DNA of 15,711 nucleotides from Sulfuriferula multivorans. GTDB lineage: Bacteria; Pseudomonadota; Gammaproteobacteria; Burkholderiales; Thiobacillaceae. Positions 1 through 7,473 of this stretch are shown piece after piece (the stretch's first letter is position 1; each line of letters starts with the position of its first letter). The position numbers and the translations under genes were made by a program. A model generated the notes under the pieces. The model was not told where the DNA came from, did no database searches, and saw only the letters and a program-made list of their open reading frames with translations. The stretch spans positions 1 through 15,711 of the forward strand of contig JAAFGW010000032.1 in the NCBI GenBank assembly GCA_010365175.1, written 5' to 3'.

Positions 1-788
1 TATCGTCCGCCGTTGCCGGTAGCCAGGCACAGGTGGCACAAGCAAATGCAACACTCGCCAATGCTCGCGCCAGCTATGAACGCCAGCAACAGCTGTTTCA
101 GCAAAAGTTCATCAGCCAGGCCGCGCTCGACCGCGCCACCGCAGAATTTCGTGCCGCCGAAGCCGTTGCGCGCGCTGCACGAGCCGGTGCCGGGCAATCG
201 TCCGCGATCAGCAGCTATACCGTCATTACCGCGCCGTTCTCTGGCGTTGTCTCTGCCCGCCACGTGGAAATGGGTGAAACCGTCACACCCGGCAAACCCC
301 TGATGACGGGATTTGATCCCAAGGACATGAGGGTCATTGCCAATATTCCGCAGTACAAGCTGGCCGAGGTGAAGAACGCCCCGCGCGTTGCGGTCGAAAT
401 TCCCTCCCTGAACAAGTGGATCGACGCCACAGGCATCACCGTACTGCCTGCTGCCGATACCGCCACCCATTCGATCAAGGTGCGCATCGACCTGCCCACC
501 AATCTGGAAGGCGTAATCCCCGGCATGTTCGCTCGCGCGCACTTCTCCGTGGGGAGTGCACGCAAGCTCATCATTCCCACCCGTGCGGTGGTGCGCCGTT
601 CTGAAGTCACCGCGGTCTACGTGGTGTATCCAAGCAAGGTGAGCCTGCGTCAGATCCGCCTCGGTGTTGCCAATGCGCGTGGGCAGGTCGAAGTGCTGGC
701 CGGGCTGGATGCCGGCGACATCATTGCGCTCGAACCCATCAAGGCGGGGATTTACGCTAAAAGCGCCGCCAACCCGGCGGTCAAGTAA
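1..788 (+). CDS. RND efflux periplasmic adaptor (HlyD/MFP family), 5' end cut by window
   Basis: This is the membrane-fusion subunit that bridges an inner-membrane RND pump to an outer-membrane channel. The reading frame is open from position 3, so the gene starts upstream of the window; the GTG at 33 is an internal codon. The visible part begins in the alpha-helical hairpin, rich in Ala, Gln and Arg. It continues into the second half of the lipoyl/barrel-sandwich domain, with an APFSGVV motif followed by GETVTPG, then the beta-barrel, and ends with the membrane-proximal segment containing IIPTRAVVRR and a YVV strand. This order is typical of the family. It stops 12 bp before the pump gene, so the two are almost certainly co-transcribed. 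The signal peptide or lipobox would lie outside the window. The substrate cannot be read from the sequence. No outer-membrane factor gene is visible here. Confidence 0.93.
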   Translation, partial: SSAVAGSQAQVAQANATLANARASYERQQQLFQQKFISQAALDRATAEFRAAEAVARAARAGAGQSSAISSYTVITAPFSGVVSARHVEMGETVTPGKPLMTGFDPKDMRVIANIPQYKLAEVKNAPRVAVEIPSLNKWIDATGITVLPAADTATHSIKVRIDLPTNLEGVIPGMFARAHFSVGSARKLIIPTRAVVRRSEVTAVYVVYPSKVSLRQIRLGVANARGQVEVLAGLDAGDIIALEPIKAGIYAKSAANPAVK

Positions 789-800
789 GCGGAAGCACAG

Positions 801-3800
801 ATGGGACTCTCCGGCCGCATTGCGCGTTTCTTCCTTACCTCCCAACTCACGCCGCTGATCGCATTGATCGCGGCCTTGATGGGTCTGTTTGCCATCCTCG
901 TCACACCGCGCGAGGAAGAACCACAAATCAACGTAACCATGGCCAACGTGTTCATCCCCTTTCCCGGTGCATCGGCGAAGGATGTGGAAGCGCTGGTTGC
1001 CACGCCGGCCGAGCAAGTCCTGTCGCAGATTGCAGGCATCGAGCACATTTACTCGGTGTCCAAGCCCGGCATGGCGGTGCTGACCGTGCAATATCTGGTC
1101 GGTGAAGATCGCACCCAGGCGCTGGTGCGACTTTACGACACGATCCAGGCCAACCGGGATTGGGTATCGCCCGAACTCGGTGTCGGCGAACCGATCATCA
1201 AGCCACTCGGCATCGACGATGTGCCTATTGTCACCATCACGCTGTGGACGCGCGATGCCACGCGCGGTGCGCATGAGCTGGAACAGGCCGCACACGCAGC
1301 AGAAATCGAGCTTAAGCGGATCGCCGGCACGCGCGAAGTTACCACCGTGGGCGGCCCCGGCAGCGCCGTACGGGTGTTGATGGATCCGGACCGAATGGCA
1401 GCCTTCAACATCACGGCCAAAGACATCCGTGACGCACTGCAACTGTCCAACGCCGCCCAGCCATCCGGCACGCTGGTGTCGAACAATCAGGAAATTCTGG
1501 TGCAGACCGGCACTTACCTGACCGGCGCAGAAGATGTCAGGAAGCTGGTTATTGGCGTCACGCAAGGCCGTCCGGTCTACATGAGCGATGTCGCCACTGT
1601 GGTTTCAGGCCCGGAACAGCCTGCACGCTACGTCTGGCACGGTCCAGGCGCGGGCGGCGCGCAGGCGTCAAACAGCGGTCAGACCTTCCCGGCGGTCACG
1701 CTCGCCATCTCCAAAAAGCCAGGCGAGAACGCGGTTGAAGTGGCGGAAAAAGTCATAGCGCGCGTCAATGCGCTGCATAACAGCGTGTTGCCCGAAGGGG
1801 TCGAAGTCAGCGTCACCCGCAACTATGGCGCCACGGCCGACGACAAGGCCAAAAAGCTGATTCAAAAACTCATTTTCGCCACTACCTCGGTGGTGTTGCT
1901 GGTGCTGTTTGCGATTGGCAAGCGGGAGGCGCTGATCGTTGGCGCGGCAGTGCTGCTGACCCTGGCGGCCACGCTGTTTGCCTCGTGGGCATGGGGCTTC
2001 ACGCTCAACCGGGTATCGCTGTTTGCCCTGATTTTCTCGATTGGCATCCTGGTCGACGATGCCATCGTGGTGGTCGAGAACATTCATCGTCGGATGGGCC
2101 TTGACCACGACGGCCTCGAAGCGATCATTCCGCGCGCGGTCGACGAAGTCGGCGGCCCGACCATCCTCGCCACCCTGACCGTGATTGCTGCGCTGCTGCC
2201 GATGGCTTTCGTTTCCGGCCTGATGGGGCCTTACATGAGCCCGATTCCGATCAATGCCTCAATCGGCATGGTGATCTCACTGGCGATTGCGTTCGTCGTC
2301 ACGCCCTGGCTGGCCCTGAAGTTAATCAAGCAGACGCCACACGAATCGAATGCTGGCGACAGCCGACTGACAAAGCTGTTCCGCGCCCGCCTCACGCCAT
2401 TCCTGCGCGGCAATGACGGACAGGGTGCGCGTCACATGCTCTGGCTCGGCATCGGCGCGGCCATCCTGATCTCGGTCGCGTTGCCGGCCGTCAAGCTGGT
2501 CATCCTGAAAATGCTGCCGTTCGACAACAAGTCGGAATTCCAGATCATCGTGGATATGCCGGTCGGCACCCCGCTTGAAAAAACCGCGCAGGTGTTGAGC
2601 GAAATGGGTACGGTCATTGCCAAGGTGCCTGAAGTCACCGACTATCAGGCCTATACTGGCACTGCGGCGCCCATCAATTTCAACGGCCTGGTGCGGCAGT
2701 ATTACCTGCGCGCCGGACCCGAGATCGGCGATTTGCAGGTCAACCTCATCGACAAGCACGATCGTGACCGCAAGAGTCATCAGATCGCCCAGGCGATTCG
2801 TCCGGCCATTGAAGCCATTGCCAAGAAACATGGTGCAGACGTCAAAGTGGTGGAAGTGCCGCCGGGGCCGCCAGTGATGTCGCCTATCGTCGCTGAAATC
2901 TACGGCCCCGATTACGACGCGCAAATCCAGGTCGCCAAACAGGTGCGCAAAGTGTTCGAACAGTCCGAAGGCATCGTCGCCATCGACGACACAGTCGAAG
3001 ACGACGCCCAGCGTTTTGTGCTGCGCGTGCTACAGAACAAGGCAGCCGTGGCAGGTGTGGCACAAAAAGACATTGTCTCAACCATGAAAATGGGGTTGTC
3101 CGGCGAAAACGTCACACCCATCCACGGCAGCGGCGCCAAGTATGAAGTCCCGGTTCGGATCACCCTGCCGCCGGAACGTCAGTCCGCCATTGGCGAATTG
3201 CTCAAGCTCACCGTACGCGGCAACAACGGCAATCTGGTGCCCCTATCCGAATTGGTCGAAGTCATGCCCGGGACCCGTGAAAAAACCATTTATCACAAGG
3301 ATCTGCTGCCCGTCGTGTTTGTAGTCGGCGACACCGGCGGCAAGCTGGATTCGCCCTTGTATGGGCTGTTCGAAATGCGTAGCAGTCTGAAAGACAAGCC
3401 GTTGGCACAGGGTGGCACCTTGTCGGAATATTTCATCAACCAGCCGGGTGACCCCTATACCGGATTCAGCCTCAAGTGGGATGGCGAATGGCAAGTAACC
3501 TATGAAACCTTCCGCGACATGGGTCTGGCCTATGCGTTCGGGCTGCTGCTGATTTATGTCCTGGTGGTGGCGCAGTTCAAGAGCTATCTCACGCCGCTCA
3601 TCATCATGGCGCCCATCCCACTCACCATTATTGGCGTGATGCCGGGTCATGCATTGCTCGGCGCGCAGTTTACCGCTACCTCAATGATCGGCATGATCGC
3701 GCTGGCCGGCATCATCGTGCGTAATTCCATCCTGCTGGTTGACTTCATCAACATGCAGGTGCGGGAAGGCATGGATTTCCAGGAAGCAGTGATTCAGGCT

Positions 3801-3998
3801 GGTGCTACCCGTGCCAAACCCATCGTGCTGACCGGAGCAGCCGCGATGATGGGCGCCTTTTTCATTCTCGATGACCCGATCTTCTCGGGCCTTGCCGTGT
3901 CCTTGATTTTCGGCATTTTCGTCTCCACCCTGCTCACACTGGTTGTCATCCCGGTGCTGTATTACGCTGCCAATTACCGACAGTTTTCTTCTCAATAA
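801..3998 (+). CDS. RND efflux transporter permease subunit (AcrB-like superfamily)
   Basis: This is an inner-membrane proton-driven pump of 1065 residues, a normal length for the family. It has a first membrane helix at about residues 14-35, a large periplasmic loop, helices from about 350 to 530, a second periplasmic loop and a final helix group from about 885 to 1055. The helix-4 proton-relay pair is present as D419-D420 in ILVDDAIVVVEN. The helix-10 position that is lysine in AcrB (K940) is arginine here (R974 in IIVRNSILLVDF). The sequence is closer to drug-type RND pumps than to the CzcA metal type, but it has its own character, for example PREEEPQI after helix 1. It follows the adaptor gene by 12 bp, with a weak GGAAG upstream of ATG. 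The substrate is unknown. The genes downstream (DUF2892, rhodanese, glutaredoxin) suggest a link to thiol or sulfur stress, which is inference. Confidence 0.95.
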   Translation: MGLSGRIARFFLTSQLTPLIALIAALMGLFAILVTPREEEPQINVTMANVFIPFPGASAKDVEALVATPAEQVLSQIAGIEHIYSVSKPGMAVLTVQYLVGEDRTQALVRLYDTIQANRDWVSPELGVGEPIIKPLGIDDVPIVTITLWTRDATRGAHELEQAAHAAEIELKRIAGTREVTTVGGPGSAVRVLMDPDRMAAFNITAKDIRDALQLSNAAQPSGTLVSNNQEILVQTGTYLTGAEDVRKLVIGVTQGRPVYMSDVATVVSGPEQPARYVWHGPGAGGAQASNSGQTFPAVTLAISKKPGENAVEVAEKVIARVNALHNSVLPEGVEVSVTRNYGATADDKAKKLIQKLIFATTSVVLLVLFAIGKREALIVGAAVLLTLAATLFASWAWGFTLNRVSLFALIFSIGILVDDAIVVVENIHRRMGLDHDGLEAIIPRAVDEVGGPTILATLTVIAALLPMAFVSGLMGPYMSPIPINASIGMVISLAIAFVVTPWLALKLIKQTPHESNAGDSRLTKLFRARLTPFLRGNDGQGARHMLWLGIGAAILISVALPAVKLVILKMLPFDNKSEFQIIVDMPVGTPLEKTAQVLSEMGTVIAKVPEVTDYQAYTGTAAPINFNGLVRQYYLRAGPEIGDLQVNLIDKHDRDRKSHQIAQAIRPAIEAIAKKHGADVKVVEVPPGPPVMSPIVAEIYGPDYDAQIQVAKQVRKVFEQSEGIVAIDDTVEDDAQRFVLRVLQNKAAVAGVAQKDIVSTMKMGLSGENVTPIHGSGAKYEVPVRITLPPERQSAIGELLKLTVRGNNGNLVPLSELVEVMPGTREKTIYHKDLLPVVFVVGDTGGKLDSPLYGLFEMRSSLKDKPLAQGGTLSEYFINQPGDPYTGFSLKWDGEWQVTYETFRDMGLAYAFGLLLIYVLVVAQFKSYLTPLIIMAPIPLTIIGVMPGHALLGAQFTATSMIGMIALAGIIVRNSILLVDFINMQVREGMDFQEAVIQAGATRAKPIVLTGAAAMMGAFFILDDPIFSGLAVSLIFGIFVSTLLTLVVIPVLYYAANYRQFSSQ

Positions 3999-4002
3999 TC
4001 TG

Positions 4003-4012
4003 GAAGCGCTTC
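4003..4012. repeat. 10-bp perfect palindrome abutting a start codon
   Basis: The sequence gaagcgcttc lies directly before the ATG at 4013 and is its own reverse complement. It includes the likely ribosome-binding GGAAG (4002-4006) of the DUF2892 gene. With no loop it cannot form a good RNA hairpin, so it may be a protein-binding site or chance. Confidence 0.3.
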
Positions 4013-4231
4013 ATGACCGTAGAACGTATTGTCCGTATCATTGCTGGTTTTTTCATCATGCTGTCGCTCACCCTGGCGCATTTTTCGGGAAGCATCGACA
4101 TGACGCAGATATCCTGGGCGTGGTTCACTGCCTTTGTCGGCTTTAACCTGTTCCAATCCGGTCTCACCCGCTTCTGCCCGATGGATATCATGCTGAAAAA
4201 AGCCGGCGTCAAATCAGGCTGCGGCCTGTAA
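4013..4231 (+). CDS. DUF2892 / YgaP-like small membrane protein
   Basis: This 72-residue protein has two hydrophobic segments, at about residues 8-25 and 34-52. The C-terminal sequence FCPMDIMLKKAG is typical of the DUF2892 (inner membrane YgaP-like) family. In E. coli YgaP this transmembrane module is fused behind a rhodanese domain. Here the rhodanese is a separate gene starting 13 bp downstream, so the two probably act as a split version of the same arrangement. Two cysteines lie near the C-terminus, one in FCPMD and one three residues from the end, and either might accept sulfane sulfur; that is inference. GGAAG lies 6 nt before the ATG, and the gene sits 14 bp after the RND pump gene. 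Confidence 0.85.
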   Translation: MTVERIVRIIAGFFIMLSLTLAHFSGSIDMTQISWAWFTAFVGFNLFQSGLTRFCPMDIMLKKAGVKSGCGL

Positions 4232-4244
4232 AAGGAGAAGTCAC

Positions 4245-4658
4245 ATGGATACACAATTTCTGCAGGACAACTGGATGCTGGTATCGCTGGCTGTCGTTTC
4301 AGGCGGCATGCTGGCCTGGTCGTTTCTCGGTAGCAGGCTGTCGGGCATTGAACAGGCCGACACGCTCAAATCCACGCGCCTGTATAACGACGACGCGCTG
4401 ATTCTTGATGTGCGCGAGGATAAAGAATACGCGGCCGGACACATCCCCAAGGCCAAGCACATCCCACTTGGCAATCTCAACAGCCGGATCAAGGAACTCG
4501 ACAAGCATAAAAATAAACCGATCCTGGTCACCTGTCGTAGCGGGCAGCGCTCGGCGCGGGCCTGCAACATGCTGAAAAAAGCCGGCTTCGAATCCGTATT
4601 CAACCAGTCGGGCGGCATCATCGCGTGGGAACGCGCCAACCTGCCCGTCGACAAGTAA
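4245..4658 (+). CDS. membrane-anchored rhodanese-like sulfurtransferase (YibN-like)
   Basis: This 137-residue protein has one N-terminal membrane helix at about residues 11-29 and a single rhodanese domain from about residue 40 to the end. The domain shows LILDVRE, the AGHIPKAKHIPLG strand-turn and the active-site loop TCRSGQRS with catalytic Cys97. Such proteins carry a persulfide on this cysteine and pass sulfur to acceptors. The length, anchor and position immediately before grxC match E. coli yibN, which precedes grxC-secB-gpsA. A strong AAGGAG lies 7 nt before the ATG, so translation is probably efficient. The anchor orientation would place the catalytic domain in the cytoplasm, as in YibN; this was not proved here. 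The physiological acceptor is unknown. Confidence 0.92.
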   Translation: MDTQFLQDNWMLVSLAVVSGGMLAWSFLGSRLSGIEQADTLKSTRLYNDDALILDVREDKEYAAGHIPKAKHIPLGNLNSRIKELDKHKNKPILVTCRSGQRSARACNMLKKAGFESVFNQSGGIIAWERANLPVDK

Positions 4659-4677
4659 TCAACACAAGGAGCCCCTC

Positions 4678-4938
4678 ATGGCCAAAGTTGTAATGTATTG
4701 CACTGCTATCTGCCCTTATTGCACCGCTGCCGAGCGTTTGCTTAAAAGCCGCGGCGTCACTGAAATCGAAAAAATCCGTATCGATCTCGATCCGGCCAAA
4801 CAGGCTGAAATGATCGCGCGATCGGGCGGTGCCCGTTCCGTGCCGCAAGTATTCATTGGCGACACGCATGTAGGCGGTTTCGACGAGACCTCCGCGCTTG
4901 ATGCTGCGGGCAAGTTGGTGCCTTTACTGGCTGCCTGA
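4678..4938 (+). CDS. grxC: glutaredoxin 3
   Basis: This 86-residue protein is a classical dithiol glutaredoxin, which reduces disulfides and glutathione-mixed disulfides in the cytoplasm using glutathione. The active site is C12-P-Y-C15 after the first beta strand. The cis-proline loop SVPQVFIG and the GGFDE glutathione-binding turn follow at the expected places. The length matches E. coli GrxC (83 residues). AAGGAG lies 8 nt before the ATG. The gene sits between a rhodanese and trxC/secB, the same neighbourhood as in many proteobacteria. The genes that make its co-substrate, gshA and gshB, lie about 4 kb downstream in the same window. Confidence 0.96.
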   Translation: MAKVVMYCTAICPYCTAAERLLKSRGVTEIEKIRIDLDPAKQAEMIARSGGARSVPQVFIGDTHVGGFDETSALDAAGKLVPLLAA

Positions 4939-5023
4939 TCAGATGAAAGGCTTGCGCTTGATTTTCCCGCGCACCGCCCTCACCTGAGGTACCAATACGA
5001 CTACGACGCTTCAAGGACACTCG

Positions 5024-5452
5024 ATGGAACTTGCCTGCCCTCATTGCCTCGCCATCAACCGCGTACCGGATGATCGCCTTGGAAATGCCCCAAAATGCGG
5101 CAAATGCAGCGCGCCGCTGCTGCCCGGTAAACCAATAGACCTGACCGCCGACACGTTCGACCGCTTTATCGCCCGCGCCGGCTTGCCGGTACTGGTCGAT
5201 TTCTGGGCAGAGTGGTGTGGCCCCTGCAAAATGATGGGGCCCATATTCCAGCAAGTGGCCGCCGAAATGAGTTCACGCGTGCGTTTTGCCAAGGTTGATA
5301 CCGAAGCGCACTCACAGGTATCGATGCGTCATCACATCAAAGGGATTCCCAGTTTGATCTTGTTCAAAAATGGCGCTGAAGCGGCCCGCACATCGGGTGC
5401 GATGGAATCCCATGCGCTCAAACGTTGGCTGGCGTTACAAGGGATTCAATAA
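5024..5452 (+). CDS. trxC: thioredoxin 2 with N-terminal zinc finger
   Basis: This 142-residue cytoplasmic thiol-disulfide reductase has an N-terminal zinc-binding domain with two CxxC pairs (C5/C8 in CPHC and C25/C28 in CGKC). A thioredoxin fold follows from about residue 38, with the redox motif W-C65-G-P-C68 and the cis-proline GIPSL loop. The zinc domain distinguishes thioredoxin 2 from TrxA. In E. coli, trxC is induced by oxidative stress through OxyR; no such operator could be recognised here. The gene has AAGGA 6 nt before the ATG and an 85-bp gap after grxC, long enough for its own promoter, although no convincing one was found. Its placement between grxC and secB differs from E. coli. 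Confidence 0.95.
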   Translation: MELACPHCLAINRVPDDRLGNAPKCGKCSAPLLPGKPIDLTADTFDRFIARAGLPVLVDFWAEWCGPCKMMGPIFQQVAAEMSSRVRFAKVDTEAHSQVSMRHHIKGIPSLILFKNGAEAARTSGAMESHALKRWLALQGIQ

Positions 5453-5465
5453 GCACGTGTAAAAT
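5435..5465 (+). promoter_or_regulatory. weak sigma-70-like promoter candidate before secB
   Basis: TTACAA (5435-5440) and TAAAAT (5460-5465) resemble -35 and -10 boxes, and TG lies directly before the -10 box. The 19-bp spacer is longer than ideal. If real, it would start a secB transcript around 5472, just before the hairpin at 5477-5494. Confidence 0.2.
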
Positions 5466-5476
5466 GCCCACTATTC

Positions 5477-5494
5477 CCGGAGCACAGGCTCCGG
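5477..5494 (+). terminator. hairpin between trxC and secB, possible weak terminator or leader stem
   Basis: A perfect 7-bp GC-rich stem (ccggagc and gctccgg) closes a 4-nt loop, followed by an interrupted T-rich stretch (tttcttatt). This resembles an intrinsic terminator ending the upstream thiol-gene transcript. The T tract is imperfect and the secB ATG lies only 21 bp further on, so partial read-through or a leader structure is also possible. Confidence 0.4.
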
Positions 5495-5515
5495 TTTCTT
5501 ATTCAGGGAGACACC

Positions 5516-5971
5516 ATGGCAGAAGAACAGCAACCCGTATTTACGATCGAAAAACTCTACGTCAAGGATCTGTCCGTCGAAGTACCCAACGCACCCGCGA
5601 TTTATCTGGAACGCGAAGCGCCGCAAATGGATGTAAATATGTCGAGCGAGAGCAACGCGCTCAACGAAGACATGTACAACTGCAGCATCACGGTCACAAT
5701 CACGGCCAAAGTCGCCGACAAGGTGATGTTCCTGGTTGAGTGTACTCAGGGTGGCATTTTCCGCATCCAGAACGTGCCGCAGGATCAATTGCCGATGGTG
5801 TTGGGCATCGGCTGCCCCAATATCGTCTTCCCCTATCTGCGCGAAACCGTGTCAGACGTGATCACGCGTGCAGGTTTCCCGCCGCTCATCCTGAACCCGG
5901 TCAATTTTGAAGCGCTGTTCCTGCAGCACCAAGCCCAGCAGCAAGAAGCCGTACCCGAACAAACGCATTGA
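5516..5971 (+). CDS. secB: protein-export chaperone SecB
   Basis: SecB is a homotetrameric cytoplasmic chaperone that keeps preproteins unfolded and delivers them to SecA for Sec export. The 151-residue product has the usual length and family sequence: FTIEKLYVKDLSVEVPNAP near the N-terminus, a VTITAKV strand, CTQGGIF, the GCPNIVFPYLRE segment and the PPLILNPVNFEALF segment before a short polar Gln-rich tail. GGGAGA lies 6 nt before the ATG. It is preceded by a hairpin and a possible promoter, and followed at once by the SH3-repeat gene and gpsA. The secB-gpsA association is the same as in E. coli, although an extra gene lies between them here. Confidence 0.98.
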   Translation: MAEEQQPVFTIEKLYVKDLSVEVPNAPAIYLEREAPQMDVNMSSESNALNEDMYNCSITVTITAKVADKVMFLVECTQGGIFRIQNVPQDQLPMVLGIGCPNIVFPYLRETVSDVITRAGFPPLILNPVNFEALFLQHQAQQQEAVPEQTH

Positions 5972-5993
5972 AGCCGGTTCGTTAACGCTACCG

Positions 5994-6434
5994 GTGACAT
6001 TACGCTTACTCCTCGCGGGTTTGTCGCTTGCGCTTGCCCTCCCGGCCAGCGCACTCGAATACCGCACCACCAGCCGTGTGGTCCTGCTCTACGATGCACC
6101 CTCGACTGCAGCAGCCAAGGTCGCCATTGCGGGGAGCGGACTGCCACTCGAAGTGGTGGTTGATACCTCGGCCTGGGTTAAAGTGCGGGACCACAGCGGA
6201 CGTCTGGCGTGGGTCGAGAATGCAGCCCTTGGCGGGCCTCGAAGCGTCATGATCAAAGTCGAGTCCAGCGCCATTCGTCAGCAACCGCATCCCGACGCCG
6301 ACATCGTATTTCGCGCTGTACGCGGTGTGCTGCTCGAAGCCACTGGCGACCCCAATGCGTATGGTTGGCTACCAGTCAAACATGCTGATGGTCGGACCGG
6401 CTGGCTGCCTGCACACGAGGCCTGGGGCAAATGA
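5994..6434 (+). CDS. secreted bacterial SH3-repeat protein
   Basis: The product is 146 residues from a GTG start at 5994. This start gives a clear signal peptide: Thr-Leu-Arg, a Leu/Ala-rich core and a likely cut after PASA. The same frame is open further upstream to a TTG at 5907, but that start would overlap secB by 65 bp and bury the signal peptide. The ribosome-binding site is weak in either case. The mature part holds two bacterial-SH3-like repeats with matching ends, WVKVRDHSGRLAWVE and WLPVKHADGRTGWLP. Such domains commonly bind cell-wall or envelope components. No catalytic domain is present, so a periplasmic envelope-associated role is inferred. The stop overlaps the gpsA ATG (ATGA), suggesting translational coupling. 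Confidence 0.8.
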   Translation: MTLRLLLAGLSLALALPASALEYRTTSRVVLLYDAPSTAAAKVAIAGSGLPLEVVVDTSAWVKVRDHSGRLAWVENAALGGPRSVMIKVESSAIRQQPHPDADIVFRAVRGVLLEATGDPNAYGWLPVKHADGRTGWLPAHEAWGK

Positions 6435-7432
6435 ATTCAGCGCCAATGAAGCTTTCGGTATTGGGTGCAGGCGCCTGGGGCACCGCCCTGGCCGCCAATT
6501 GGGCGCCCCATCATGACGTCACCCTGTGGGGGCGCAACACAGCCGACCTCGACGCTATGCGCGAGCATCGCATCAACACCCCATACCTGCCCACCTGTAC
6601 GCTGCCCGACACGCTGCGCTTCAATGCCGATTTCGACAGCGCTGTCGCAGATGCCGAGCTTCTGGTGATCGCTGTCCCCACAGGTGGCCTACGCGCCACC
6701 CTGACGGCATTGGCTGCGCGTCCCGAACTGCCCCCGCTGGTTTGGGTGTGCAAAGGTTTCGAGCCCGGCAGCCGCAAACTGCCCCATCAACTGGTTGCCG
6801 AATTGCTACCTGCACACTCGGCAATCGGCGTGCTATCCGGCCCCAGTTTTGCCCAGGAAGTGGCGCAGGGCTATCCGACTGCACTCACGCTGGCCTCACA
6901 TGACACTGCACTGGCACAACAGCTTGCCGGTGCACTCTCAGGCCAGCGACTGCGCATTTATGCGCACGATGATGTCGTTGGCGTTGAGGTGGGAGGGGCG
7001 CTGAAAAACGTCATGGCGATTGCCGCCGGTATTTGTGACGGCCTGAAACTGGGCCACAACGCGCGGGCCGCACTCATCACCCGCGGCCTGGCAGAAATAA
7101 CCCGGCTGGGCACCCGGCTGGGAGGCCGCTTTGAGACCTTCATGGGTTTGTCGGGCCTCGGTGACCTCATCCTCACCACCACGGGTGACCTCTCACGCAA
7201 CCGTCAAGTGGGCCTGCGTATCGCGCGCGGCCAATCGCTGAAAACCATCCTGTCTGAACTCGGACACGTCGCTGAAGGCGTCACCACCGCCCCCGAAGTG
7301 GCTTCACTCGCCAATGAGATGGGCGTCGACATGCCGATCATCCACGCCGTTTGCCAAACCCTGTTTGAAGGCATGCCAGCTGCGCAAGCCGTCGACGCTC
7401 TGCTCAACCGGGAAATCAAAGCCGAATTTTAA
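6431..7432 (+). CDS. gpsA: glycerol-3-phosphate dehydrogenase [NAD(P)+]
   Basis: This cytoplasmic enzyme reduces dihydroxyacetone phosphate to sn-glycerol 3-phosphate, the backbone for phospholipid synthesis. The 333-residue product has the N-terminal dinucleotide-binding motif LGAGAWGTALA, the SGPSFAQEV segment, the catalytic lysine K192 in GGALKNVMAIAAG, and the C-terminal GLSGLGDLILTTT signature. Two in-frame ATGs are possible. The one at 6431 overlaps the upstream stop as ATGA and has GGGG just upstream. The one at 6446 would begin MKLSVLG, which is closer to the usual family start but has a poorer ribosome-binding site. The gene ends the secB block. The cysE gene that follows gpsA in E. 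coli is absent. Confidence 0.97.
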   Translation: MNSAPMKLSVLGAGAWGTALAANWAPHHDVTLWGRNTADLDAMREHRINTPYLPTCTLPDTLRFNADFDSAVADAELLVIAVPTGGLRATLTALAARPELPPLVWVCKGFEPGSRKLPHQLVAELLPAHSAIGVLSGPSFAQEVAQGYPTALTLASHDTALAQQLAGALSGQRLRIYAHDDVVGVEVGGALKNVMAIAAGICDGLKLGHNARAALITRGLAEITRLGTRLGGRFETFMGLSGLGDLILTTTGDLSRNRQVGLRIARGQSLKTILSELGHVAEGVTTAPEVASLANEMGVDMPIIHAVCQTLFEGMPAAQAVDALLNREIKAEF

Positions 7433-7444
7433 TGCCAGGCTCCG

Positions 7445-7473
7445 GGCTGGTGTCCCGATAACAGCAGCCAGCC
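7445..7473 (+). terminator. possible stem-loop after gpsA, no T tract
   Basis: A 6-bp inverted repeat (ggctgg at 7445-7450, ccagcc at 7468-7473) lies 13 bp after the gpsA stop with a 17-nt loop. No run of T follows, so this is at most a transcript-end structure, not a convincing intrinsic terminator. Confidence 0.25.

Noticed and set aside
13..303. A 96-codon plus-strand frame overlapping the adaptor gene
   Set aside because: It is out of frame with the adaptor, is Pro/Arg/Ser-rich and has no start signal or motif.
2322..2924. A 200-codon minus-strand open frame inside the RND pump gene
   Set aside because: It is fully antisense to a well-supported pump gene, shows no family motifs and is Arg/His/Asp-rich as expected of a shadow frame.
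5907..5993. Longer version of the SH3-repeat gene starting at TTG 5907
   Set aside because: It would overlap secB by 65 bp and put a polar Lys/Ser-rich stretch before an otherwise good signal peptide.
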